A stretch of 64,000 nucleotides of DNA from assembly GCA_027920525.1 (NCBI GenBank), contig CP115858.1, positions 2,356,001 to 2,420,000 on the forward strand, in the 5' to 3' direction. The position numbers were made by a program, and so were the translations under genes. A model generated the notes under the pieces. It made no database searches, was not told the DNA's origin, and saw nothing but the letters and a program-made list of their open reading frames with translations. Numbering within the stretch: position 1 is the first letter of the stretch; every line of letters begins with the position of its first letter. Source of the stretch: Chryseobacterium daecheongense (lineage in GTDB: Bacteria > Bacteroidota > Bacteroidia > Flavobacteriales > Weeksellaceae). Positions 55,901-62,437 of the stretch are shown here, piece after piece.

Positions 55901-56072
55901 TTGTAATGCTATATTCTACAGCATCATAGAAGGATGTTTTACCAAACCCGTTGGGCGCATAAAGTGAGACAAAATCAGCATATTTACCATCATTGATTCC
56001 AAAATCAAATGTGCTGTTCTCTGCTTTATCATAAGCCCTGAAAGCCTGAATCTCTACTTTTTTAATTTTCAT
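52935..56072 (-). CDS. Rad50/SMC-like ABC ATPase of an ABC-three-component-type system
   Basis: 1045 aa. Walker A APNGFGKTS at 39-47, long coiled coils (~170-900) broken by a zinc-hook-like CPLCNQDY near residue 527, then the ABC signature region SQAQLNILSLCIFLAKAL (~942) and Walker B DCIFVDDPIQSMD (~970). This is the AAA/ABC arrangement of Rad50-type conflict ATPases. It is last in a four-gene operon and overlaps the middle gene by 11 nt. It probably senses foreign DNA or replication state and drives the effectors. Confidence 0.85.
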   Translation of the reverse strand: MKIKKVEIQAFRAYDKAENSTFDFGINDGKYADFVSLYAPNGFGKTSFYDAVEYSITNNIDRLLKNKNKDVAKSEKNINKSEKQYILRNRLSDANLESYVKLTTTSDVFNKKIPTPRKNTADYKFDENETKRGYFREVILSQDWISSFLREDKPDERFTKFIDFFGDKDLDNYRKSLDELITKNEKLLKSLQNDLKGILPKLKYDADIEILSKINEKINLLNELGNQFRIVDTYTSGKDILELSNTISERKNDLNHNISRLREVFTELELLISGNERILSFRGFRDYIKEQTNLAERLSALAIIRTKFINLKQKKDQIESIQNKNKELDSKKKRKEDILKTLPDYTKIITQIEQKEKEISDLKIAKESSAKEISESESTLNENTAKTDNFQNQLNEVEKKIEQLPEIVNIIENSQNNITKVNDDIKQTTETLEKEKNKLNRISNRIEGLKKALSEISNKNYPSQFESTFEKYKLYIEKILNSEKLLEEKSKQLQSLNLQIEGQKSFQKDLELFVSKGLSIINEQKTSSCPLCNQDYKTYHNLANAVSSNKLLSQRMSELLNEKNEIEKSHQELLEGLSKNVQELVAIIGKDISTDELAEKDISKNILSINKTLTELQNKLLSEMKILSSQRVLLQNKSKEEYEAWAKEIINSYRAELEKLKLTIQVLNNKLLKDREQQQIIIKKLEAEKSGLQVLENSDILKETRDFFLKNYPNQKIDSKQLDTDVENISANIQKNLNSIQNLSDTIKILETELQESIEENVTDEITQINETLIRISAGVDIYKLNAGKYINSDIDKMDEDVFNDSIAKSKEENEKKISDYNEEIKQLELLSELKDNVLPYLEFEENKKIENNIKSNIDKKKKVTKLLKGEIEKVNSHIEKQIKSFFYEDLINDLYKRIDPHPEYTKVKFIPDFKDAKPKLNVCVYGKNNSDDFIIPNLYFSQAQLNILSLCIFLAKALNAKDDDGNSIDCIFVDDPIQSMDSINILSTIDLLRSIVVNHEKQIILSTHDENFHNLLKKKIPSSLFKSKFMELETFGKVRPSTMG

Positions 56073-56619
56073 TGTCTAATCCTGTTTCAATTTTGGTTAA
56101 TAGTTCTATCAAAGTATCGTCATCAGCTTTTTTGGGATTATCTTTTATGAAATCATCAAAAATATTACCTACCAAATCATTTTTAGAAAACTCACCAACA
56201 TCTATGGATTGTACTTCAAACTGAATATCATCATTTACAATGTGTTCTGAAATAATATTGTTGATTACATCATCATTAATTAGCGGAGTTTCCATTTCAA
56301 TGACAATTTTCCTCGTGCTGAATTTATTATTCTCAATCTCATATTTTAGAGGTTTCGGAATCTCTTCTGTAACAAAAAAGATATAAGAATTCCATTTGGA
56401 AAAATCATTATCCAACTTAATAAGGTATTCAGCTGTTACCAGACTATTCAGCTCTTTCCAATGCTTTTCTAAATTATCCAAACTTTTGAATTGAACCAAG
56501 ATGACCGGAATATTACTTCCAAATGTCAAATTCCCAACAACTGTCTCTTGAACATCAAAATTATTTTTAATCTGAGTTATAATACTTTGGTTATCTTCTA
56601 TTCTATCAAATGATTCCAT
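56062..56619 (-). CDS. Small middle component of the ABC-three-component-like system
   Basis: This 185-aa soluble protein has no recognised catalytic motif (residues such as IDVGEFSKNDLVGNIFDDFIKDNPKKADDDTLIELLTKIE near the end). It overlaps both neighbours (11 nt with the ATPase, 14 nt with the protease). In ABC-three-component systems a middle component of about this size links the ATPase to the effector. The assignment rests on position and size. Confidence 0.65.
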   Translation of the reverse strand: MESFDRIEDNQSIITQIKNNFDVQETVVGNLTFGSNIPVILVQFKSLDNLEKHWKELNSLVTAEYLIKLDNDFSKWNSYIFFVTEEIPKPLKYEIENNKFSTRKIVIEMETPLINDDVINNIISEHIVNDDIQFEVQSIDVGEFSKNDLVGNIFDDFIKDNPKKADDDTLIELLTKIETGLDNEN

Positions 56620-57880
56620 CTGTTAATTCTTTAATTGTCATTTTTGAATTTACACTATTTACATTTGCCAACTGAATCGCATTATTAATAATATGATGCT
56701 GGAATTTAAAGATATTGACCAATTTCAAATCAACAAAAGGGTTTTGAACAGTATTACTAATATTCATCTCATCCAAAGGAATAGAAATATCGGGAAGGAT
56801 GCTCAGTAAATCCTCAGTAATTTCCTGTACACTTGGAACTTTTTCTTCCGTTGCACAAATAACTATACTTCCTCCTTTTTCGATTTCGGACAAGTCTGAT
56901 TTATAAATTTCTTCTAATTTTTTTATCCATACATCCGTGTCAACAATTAACATTTTCCTTTTTTTATGAATACTTTCAAAATCACCAAGGTCAACTGTTT
57001 CTTCATAAAGTTTAATTATGGTAAAAAATTCAAGCAGACATTTCCATAAAGACTTATGATAAATAATATGGTCAGGAGTTCCATTTACTAAAAACTTTCC
57101 CTTGTACTCTTTAATAATCTTATCTGGATTAGTACCATCGCATATATCCTTTGATATTTTTAATAGTGTATTCCTAATTACATCTTTTTTAATTATTAGA
57201 CTATCGAAGGGGAAAATCTCTTGTAGTAAAATATTAAAGGTACCTATATAAGGAGGAAAAAGAGGTGATAATAGGGTCTTATTTTGTTCTACAATTTCAT
57301 CAAAAAATGATAAGGGAGCAAAATGAATTCTGGAAATAGACTCTACATCGTCTTCAACAGCCATTTTCTTCTGTATTCCTGCGAGAAGAAAACAAGAATT
57401 CTCAGATTTGATAATTCCACCACCAGACTGTCCTACAATTTCTGAATGTGTGACCGCTTTCTCAATTTCAGCTTCGATATAAAGTTCAACAGGATTTTCA
57501 ATCTTAAGTTTATTTTTTCTATACGAGAAGTTCCCATTTATACGAGTTTCGGGATGTCCGCATAAATACCAATTTTCTTTTTCTATTAAATCTAAATCCG
57601 CTCTTAAAAGACCGTCAATATTATCTACTTTTTTAACTTTTATAATGGATGCATCTTTGTTAGGGTCAATATGTAAAAAAGGATTTCCAATAATTTCTAA
57701 ACTTTCGTTTTCTACTTGCCCATTTTCATTAATGTATTGCCTTATAATTTCAATATTATCATGACCATCAACAACATGTTTAGCTGTTAAAACATAACTA
57801 TATTCGGTGTCGATTGGCTGAAACAGACAACCACTTCCATCGGCTACTTTTACCGTGAAAAACTGTAAACTATCTCTCAT
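56606..57880 (-). CDS. Trypsin-like serine protease component with C-terminal domain
   Basis: This 424-aa protein has no signal peptide. The first ~200 residues form a chymotrypsin-like domain with the full triad: His35 in LTAKHVV, Asp76 in NKDASIIKV and Ser152 in GQSGGGII. Residues ~210-424 are a helical region without known motif, probably the ABC-three-component C-terminal domain that contacts the middle component. Cytoplasmic proteolysis as an effector step is inferred. It overlaps the middle gene by 14 nt and lies 2 nt after the MBL gene. Confidence 0.8.
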   Translation of the reverse strand: MRDSLQFFTVKVADGSGCLFQPIDTEYSYVLTAKHVVDGHDNIEIIRQYINENGQVENESLEIIGNPFLHIDPNKDASIIKVKKVDNIDGLLRADLDLIEKENWYLCGHPETRINGNFSYRKNKLKIENPVELYIEAEIEKAVTHSEIVGQSGGGIIKSENSCFLLAGIQKKMAVEDDVESISRIHFAPLSFFDEIVEQNKTLLSPLFPPYIGTFNILLQEIFPFDSLIIKKDVIRNTLLKISKDICDGTNPDKIIKEYKGKFLVNGTPDHIIYHKSLWKCLLEFFTIIKLYEETVDLGDFESIHKKRKMLIVDTDVWIKKLEEIYKSDLSEIEKGGSIVICATEEKVPSVQEITEDLLSILPDISIPLDEMNISNTVQNPFVDLKLVNIFKFQHHIINNAIQLANVNSVNSKMTIKELTDGII

Positions 57881-57882
57881 AA

Positions 57883-58935
57883 CTAAAATGAATCTGTACC
57901 TAAATATTTAACATTTGGAAAATCAATTCTATCTTGTCCCAAAATTATTTTTGAAATAAGATTGGGATAATTAAAGTATATTTTAGCTTCAGGATTTACA
58001 GCTACGATTCTTGCAATAGTAGCTTTATCCGGATGGTTGTGAGTATCTCCATTTGTGCTTATTATATATTTATCGGCATCAACTATTTTGAAGATTTCAA
58101 TTGGATTATTTTTTTTACTACCGTGATGTGATAGTTTTATCATATCTACTGATAGCTTATTGTTTTCGTCATATCCTAAACAATCCAGCTCTATCAGAAC
58201 TTCCGATGGATGAGAATCTCCTAAAAGCAGAAAATTTTCCTCATCTCTTTTTAGGATAAATGCTATCGAACTGCCATTATATGGGTCATCATCTTCTTCA
58301 AAACTATCTTCTTCTATTAGTTGCTTCAATGTTTTTGAATAGTCAGTTTTTCTGGAAGTATCCAGCAAGGATTCAGGTTTCTTTTTATGCCATTCCTTAA
58401 GTAGTTTACCAAGCTTTTCTTTACCGGGAGATAAAATTTGAAAGGAAATATTATTCCAGTTGAGTATATCCTTCTGAGCAATTATTCTTTCGTCCCAGAC
58501 ACCACAATCTCTTATATAATTTTCAAAATCAACACCCTGTTTTACACTAGTCAGCGTTGTAGTTTCTTTGAATTTTAAAGAATCAACTTCAGATTTAACA
58601 TCATTGAGATATTTTTTAATTGCTCTACCGGAATTGAACCAAACTTCTTTTATATATTGAATGGCATCTTTGTCTTTACCAAACCATTTTAAAAAACCAT
58701 CAATATGGTCATCATCAATATGTGTGAGAATCACCAAATCCAGAATTTCTTTTTTTTCTTTTAAGGATTCTATCAAAAGTTTTAATGCACCGTCCTTATG
58801 TTTTTTATTTTTATCCGTATAAGAATAAGTTGTAGATGTACCTCCGTCTATCAGAATGTTTTTATTACCTCCAGCATCTGTGAAGGAAATCCATATAGAG
58901 TCACCGTTAAACGCTTGCAAAAATTGAATTTTCAT
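57883..58935 (-). CDS. ComEC/Rec2-like metallo-beta-lactamase fold hydrolase
   Basis: 350 aa, MBL fold. Metal motifs are THIDDDHIDG (71-80, the ComEC form of HxHxDH), GDSHPSE, KLSHHGSKKNNP (~268) and STNGDTHNHPDK. ComEC-type MBL domains are nucleases, so it may cut DNA or RNA. First gene of the operon, starting at ATG 58935, with the half-site palindrome at 58969-58988 just upstream. No membrane part, unlike ComEC itself. Confidence 0.85.
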   Translation of the reverse strand: MKIQFLQAFNGDSIWISFTDAGGNKNILIDGGTSTTYSYTDKNKKHKDGALKLLIESLKEKKEILDLVILTHIDDDHIDGFLKWFGKDKDAIQYIKEVWFNSGRAIKKYLNDVKSEVDSLKFKETTTLTSVKQGVDFENYIRDCGVWDERIIAQKDILNWNNISFQILSPGKEKLGKLLKEWHKKKPESLLDTSRKTDYSKTLKQLIEEDSFEEDDDPYNGSSIAFILKRDEENFLLLGDSHPSEVLIELDCLGYDENNKLSVDMIKLSHHGSKKNNPIEIFKIVDADKYIISTNGDTHNHPDKATIARIVAVNPEAKIYFNYPNLISKIILGQDRIDFPNVKYLGTDSF

Positions 58936-59345
58936 AGTTTGGAAATTTAGTTTTTTTTATATGTATTGAATTACGGGAATCCGTAATTTTCTATAAAATT
59001 GATTGAAACTATATAAAATTAATCAAATTTCAAGATTAATCCAGAAATTATAAGTAAAAAAAATCCTAGAGAGGAAATTAATAGTAAGAACATTTTGCGC
59101 GAAATATTTAAGATTTCCTGTATAAATATATAGACCCGAGTCATTAAAATCTACTTCAGTAGTGATAATAACCATAGACTTTTCGGAGCGTAATGATTTT
59201 TTTGATTTATATAACAAAATCCAAAATGATAGAAAAGCTTTCAATCATAATTTCAGTCTCGTATTTGAAGTTTCTTCATTCGTTTTTTAATAAAGAAATA
59301 ATAACAAGTCATTTTTCGAAAAAAATACCGATTGTGGGCGGTATT
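58936..59345 (-). promoter_or_regulatory. Upstream region of the ABC-three-component operon
   Basis: A 410-bp A+T-rich gap. It holds the palindrome AATTACGG-N4-CCGTAATT (58969-58988) 34 bp before the MBL ATG and the XRE terminator at 59320-59347. The short minus frame at 59023-59244 has a Phe/Tyr/Ile-rich product and no start context, so I see no gene. Confidence 0.45.
58969..58988. promoter_or_regulatory. Operator-like palindrome before the ABC-three-component operon
   Basis: Arms AATTACGG and CCGTAATT with a 4-nt spacer. The ATTACGG half-site is also found in the XRE gene's operator at 59610-59631, so the XRE protein may bind here too. Confidence 0.5.
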
Positions 59346-59347
59346 TT
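59320..59347 (-). terminator. Terminator of the XRE gene
   Basis: Stem AAAATACCG/CGGTATTTT with an 8-nt loop and a T-run on the minus strand. It begins within the stop codon. Confidence 0.75.
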
Positions 59348-59579
59348 ATTCATTTAAGAGATTAAAAAATTGTTCAAGAGTAATTTTTCTTGCTTTGCAA
59401 ATTCTATAAAGTGTTTCAACAGGAATTCTGTATGTAGCATCACTCTTGATTTTTCTTACAGTACTTTCTTCGATATCGTGATTTTTAGCAAACGAGTTCT
59501 GTGACTTATTTTCTTTAAGCCAAGGAATCAACCAATTTTTAGTGATATACGAACAGATTTTCTCGTTTATGTCAATCAT
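59346..59579 (-). CDS. Small XRE-family HTH regulator
   Basis: This 77-aa protein (ATG 59579) is a single helix-turn-helix domain: NSFAKNHDIEESTVRKIKSD for the HTH and YRIPVETLYRICKARKITLEQFFNLL for the following helices. The frame continues to 59603, but the added residues are not conserved-looking. A 22-bp perfect palindrome lies 31 bp upstream, and its half-site recurs before the ABC-three-component operon. It is a candidate controller of the island genes. Confidence 0.85.
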   Translation of the reverse strand: MIDINEKICSYITKNWLIPWLKENKSQNSFAKNHDIEESTVRKIKSDATYRIPVETLYRICKARKITLEQFFNLLNE

Positions 59580-59609
59580 ATAACAAAAGAAATATTTTGA
59601 CATTGAAAT

Positions 59610-59631
59610 ATTACGGTCGTTCGACCGTAAT
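59610..59631. promoter_or_regulatory. 22-bp perfect palindromic operator
   Basis: Arms ATTACGGTCG and CGACCGTAAT around TT. It lies between the XRE start (59579) and the sigma operon promoter (-33 at 59650), so it can control both directions. Confidence 0.65.
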
Positions 59632-59649
59632 TAAATTATTTTTATTATA

Positions 59650-59681
59650 TTTGGAATAAATTATTTATAAAAGTAATTTTG
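59650..59681 (+). promoter_or_regulatory. Predicted promoter of the sigma-dCas12f operon
   Basis: -33 TTTG (59650-59653), 20-nt spacer and -7 box TAATTTTG (59674-59681). A second box TATATTTG overlaps the -33 (59646-59653). The predicted start is ~59688, leaving a ~270-nt leader before the sigma ATG. Confidence 0.5.
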
Positions 59682-59731
59682 CGATAGTTCAAAGAAATAT
59701 AGAAGCTATTGCTTAGATTCTCGACTGGAAA

Positions 59732-59820
59732 ACTGGCACTTTTCAAAAAGCAACGAGAGGATAAGTAAATGTGCCCACGACTTCGGCGTGGGCTCACTTA
59801 TCGTTGCTTGGTATGCCAGT
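59732..59820. repeat. Long imperfect inverted repeat in the sigma operon leader
   Basis: Nested complementary arms are ACTGGCA (59732-59738)/TGCCAGT (59814-59820), AAGCAACGA (59748-59756)/TCGTTGCTT (59801-59809), GATAAGT (59760-59766)/ACTTATC (59796-59802) and GCCCACG (59773-59779)/CGTGGGC (59787-59793), with small bulges. The right arm contains CGGCGTGGGCTC (59784-59795), which recurs at the 3' end of the candidate guide RNA (61946-61957). It could be an RNA structure, a regulatory target or a relic of a mobile element. The rest of the 59604-59958 gap shows no gene. Confidence 0.6.
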
Positions 59821-59958
59821 ACCACCGGTCGGTAAGATGAGTTCCACGCCTTTCTTTTGGGCAAAATGTTGTGAGTGAGTAATTTTAAATGATATAGCGA
59901 ATTCATCTTGTTAATCGAAGCAGTTCTTCAATGGATAGTCAAATCTAATTCACTGCTT

Positions 59959-60774
59959 ATGAAAAGAACAAGCTTACCACCCCGAAAACTAACTGATTTT
60001 CAGTTATACGAACTACTGAAAAAAGGTAATCCCACGTCATTAGAACATATCCATTTACGGTACAAAAGACTCCTTTTCTGGATCGGAAAACAGATGCTTG
60101 ACGATGATTTTGTCGTGGAAACACTTGTGCAGGATACATTTCTAAAATTATGGTTACACCGTGATTCCATAGAAACGCCAAATCATATTCTAGGCTTTCT
60201 GCGATTTGTTTTGAAAAGAGACTGTATATCCTATTTTACTGCTCCAAAAAATAAATTCGCTCGTTTGACAGCTTCGCTTGAAAGTTTTGAGAATTATCAG
60301 GATTATCTTATAGGATATGATCCTCTGCAAGACAAAGAACATCTACTTCAGCAGGAATCCGATCAAAAAGATTTTGATGAAGTCAATAAGGTCTTAAAGG
60401 TGATAAACCCAAAACGAAAGCATCTAATCGAGCTTTGCCTTCAATATGGCTTTCGGTACAAACCCATTGCAGAAGCAATGGGAAGCAGTGTAAAAGACAT
60501 TAGCAATGAGATAAGCAAGGCAATAGATGATCTGAGGAAAATCTTGAGAGCAAATTCTGATGAAAAGCCAGCAGTAAAATGCCAGACAGGTTCAATTCAG
60601 CCATCTGAACTTAGCAGTCAACAAATTGAAATTTTAAACAGAAGATTTGAACAGCAATCTTCATTTGCTGTCATTGCAAGAGAACTCAAACTTTCTGAAA
60701 AAGAAGTCCATCAGGAGTTTCTTTATGCTTATCAATTTTTACAGAATCGAAACAAGTCTGAAACACCTATTTGA
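59959..60774 (+). CDS. Sigma-70 family (ECF-like) factor paired with a Cas12f-like protein
   Basis: ATG 59959 (MKRTSLPPRKLTDFQLYELL) gives 271 aa; the frame is open back to 59908. Region 2 covers ~32-88 (HLRYKRLLFWIGKQMLDDDFVVETLVQDTFLKLWLHRDS), with the usual VQDTFLKLW. Region 4 covers ~143-198 (KHLIELCLQYGFRYKPIAEAMGSSVKDISNEI). After that is an additional ~50-residue HTH-like tail (SSQQIEILNRRFEQQSSFAVIARELKLSEKEVHQEF), longer than plain ECF sigmas. No anti-sigma gene is adjacent. It should recruit RNA polymerase, possibly guided by the partner. Confidence 0.85.
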   Translation: MKRTSLPPRKLTDFQLYELLKKGNPTSLEHIHLRYKRLLFWIGKQMLDDDFVVETLVQDTFLKLWLHRDSIETPNHILGFLRFVLKRDCISYFTAPKNKFARLTASLESFENYQDYLIGYDPLQDKEHLLQQESDQKDFDEVNKVLKVINPKRKHLIELCLQYGFRYKPIAEAMGSSVKDISNEISKAIDDLRKILRANSDEKPAVKCQTGSIQPSELSSQQIEILNRRFEQQSSFAVIARELKLSEKEVHQEFLYAYQFLQNRNKSETPI

Positions 60775-60775
60775 T

Positions 60776-61870
60776 ATGGAAAAATCCACAATAACACTGA
60801 CCCGAAAAATTCAATTACTAATTAATGTTCCGTCTGATCAAAAAAATGAGATATGGGAAAAACTCTATCGATATCAGAACAGATGTTTCCGAGCGGCCAA
60901 CTTAATAGCTTCCCATCTATATGTTCAGGAAATGATCAAAGATTTCTTTTATCTTACAGAAGAAATACAATATAAGTTAGCTGATGAAAAAAAAGATCAG
61001 ATGGGAATGTTTGACCGTTCGAAAACAAATAGCACAGCAAGAATGGTCTTTGACCGATTCAAAGGAGAAATCCCGACAGACATTCTGGGAAGCCTTAACA
61101 ATACGATCCAATCAACTTTCTCTAAAAACAAAGCCGATTATTGGCAGGGAACAAAATCACTTAGAAATTTTAAAAGAGACATTCCAATCCCACTTCCTGT
61201 TAAATGCATCAGTAAAATGAGATATGACGAAGAAACGAAAGCCTTTTATTTCAATATATTTGCGATACCTGTCCAAACATATTTAGGAAAAGACTATACT
61301 GATAAGCGAGTGATTATGGAACGGCTGCTAAAAAATGAGATAAAACTTTGCACCTCTCAAATCCAACTGAAAGGCAGGAAAATCTTCTGGCTTGCAGTTT
61401 TTGAATTTGAAAAAGAAGAACACCATTTAAAACCAGAAATCATTGCGGAAGCTTCCCTCTCTCTGGAACACCCCATAGTTGCAAAAGCTAACAATGTACG
61501 AATCAATATTGGCTCAAAAGAAGAGTATTTGTATCGCAGGCTCGCAATTCAGGCAAGTCAAAAAAGGATTCAAGATGGTATACCGTATGCCCGTTCAGGA
61601 AATGGAGTAAAACGGAAACAAAAGGCATTGTATAAAACAAAGAACTTGGAAAGCAGATATATAAGCAATCGTCTTCACGTGTACAGTCGACAGCTTATCG
61701 ATTTCTGCATAAAACAACAGGCAGGCACACTTATTCTTAAAAATCAAGATGACAAAATTGGGATTGCAAAAGAACAGGAATTCGTGCTTCGTAATTGGAG
61801 TTATTACGAGTTGCAAAGTAAAATAAAATACAAAGCTGAAAAAGCCGGAATAGAATTAATCATTGGATAA
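60776..61870 (+). CDS. Nuclease-dead Cas12f/TnpB-like protein
   Basis: 364 aa from ATG 60776, 1 nt after the sigma stop; the longer frame at 60647 overlaps the sigma gene. The N-terminal half has helical REC-like segments. The RuvC-I strand reads VRINIGSKEEYL (~242-253), where active enzymes have DLG, so the catalytic Asp is Asn. The bridge helix LESRYISNRLHVYSRQLIDFC is recognisable, and RuvC-II reads TLILKNQDD, where the catalytic Glu is Lys. The chain ends at ELIIG, before the zinc finger and RuvC-III Asp. It should bind RNA-guided DNA without cutting. TldR-type repressor is the alternative. Confidence 0.75.
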   Translation: MEKSTITLTRKIQLLINVPSDQKNEIWEKLYRYQNRCFRAANLIASHLYVQEMIKDFFYLTEEIQYKLADEKKDQMGMFDRSKTNSTARMVFDRFKGEIPTDILGSLNNTIQSTFSKNKADYWQGTKSLRNFKRDIPIPLPVKCISKMRYDEETKAFYFNIFAIPVQTYLGKDYTDKRVIMERLLKNEIKLCTSQIQLKGRKIFWLAVFEFEKEEHHLKPEIIAEASLSLEHPIVAKANNVRINIGSKEEYLYRRLAIQASQKRIQDGIPYARSGNGVKRKQKALYKTKNLESRYISNRLHVYSRQLIDFCIKQQAGTLILKNQDDKIGIAKEQEFVLRNWSYYELQSKIKYKAEKAGIELIIG

Positions 61871-62437
61871 AAAAATAAGAGGGTGCTTGTACACCCGCAG
61901 GGTGAGGTCTTGAACACTCACTAAATACTCTAATAGTATATACAACGGCGTGGGCTCTTTTTTTCTAGAATCGGGAACATCTTTAATTAAATTATTTTTA
62001 ATTATACAAATCTTAATAGATTGAATAAAAAAAAATCTTTTATTCTGGTTTCTGTCTTTGTCGAAGAATAAAAGAGCGCTCTTGTTAAGTTTACTTGAAA
62101 GTGAAATTTTTACCACTACTGCCGATGTTATGTAAGGGTAATCAATTTGCCTTTCAACTTTACTAAATATCCCAAAAAGTGAATCATCATATTAAATTTC
62201 GAATTCTGGATCAGTTTCTTTTCAAAAAGTCAAATAATTTTTGTTTGTAGCCTTTCCACATATTTTCGGCTTGATGCTAAGGTTTTGCACTTTGCGAAGG
62301 CGGATTTACTAAACTTGTCAGATCCACAAAGTTCAACATTTCACTGTATTAGAGGCTCACACTTTCAGAAATGACTTTGGTATTCTCCTTTTTATTAGGT
62401 CATTCTATTTCGCTTTTGATAATAAAGTTCGCAAATG
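61871..62437. other. 567-bp gap after the Cas12f-like gene
   Basis: The first ~95 bp hold the candidate guide RNA. The rest (61965-62437) is A+T-rich with a perfect 12-bp palindrome AAGAGCGCTCTT (62072-62083) and no convincing gene; the minus frame at 61856-62116 runs through the RNA element and is rejected. It may mark a junction between island modules. Confidence 0.4.
61880..61964 (+). ncRNA. Candidate guide RNA for the Cas12f-like protein
   Basis: Just after the stop codon come three stem-loops: GGGTG/CACCC (61881-61896), GTGAG/CTCAC (61902-61921) and ATACT/AGTAT (61925-61939). Next come ATACAAC, CGGCGTGGGCTC (61946-61957) and a T7 run. Cas12f repeats often end in CAAC followed by the guide, so the guide may be the ~11-12 nt after it. 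No CRISPR repeats are seen, so it would be a single-guide form. Boundaries and processing are inferred. Confidence 0.55.

Noticed and set aside
59706..59906. 66-codon minus-strand frame opposite the sigma leader
   Set aside because: It is produced by the long inverted repeat. A phrase such as RPVVLAYQATISEPTPKSWAHLL may recur in databases as a repeat-derived hypothetical, but nothing supports translation.
60776..61870. Active TnpB transposon (IS200/IS605) insertion
   Set aside because: No TnpA gene, both visible catalytic residues are lost, the zinc finger is missing and the gene is fused in operon with a sigma factor, so exaptation fits better.
61856..62116. 86-codon minus-strand frame after the Cas12f-like gene
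   Set aside because: Overlaps the RNA-like element and is Lys/Phe/Ile-rich, as expected for A+T-rich noncoding DNA.
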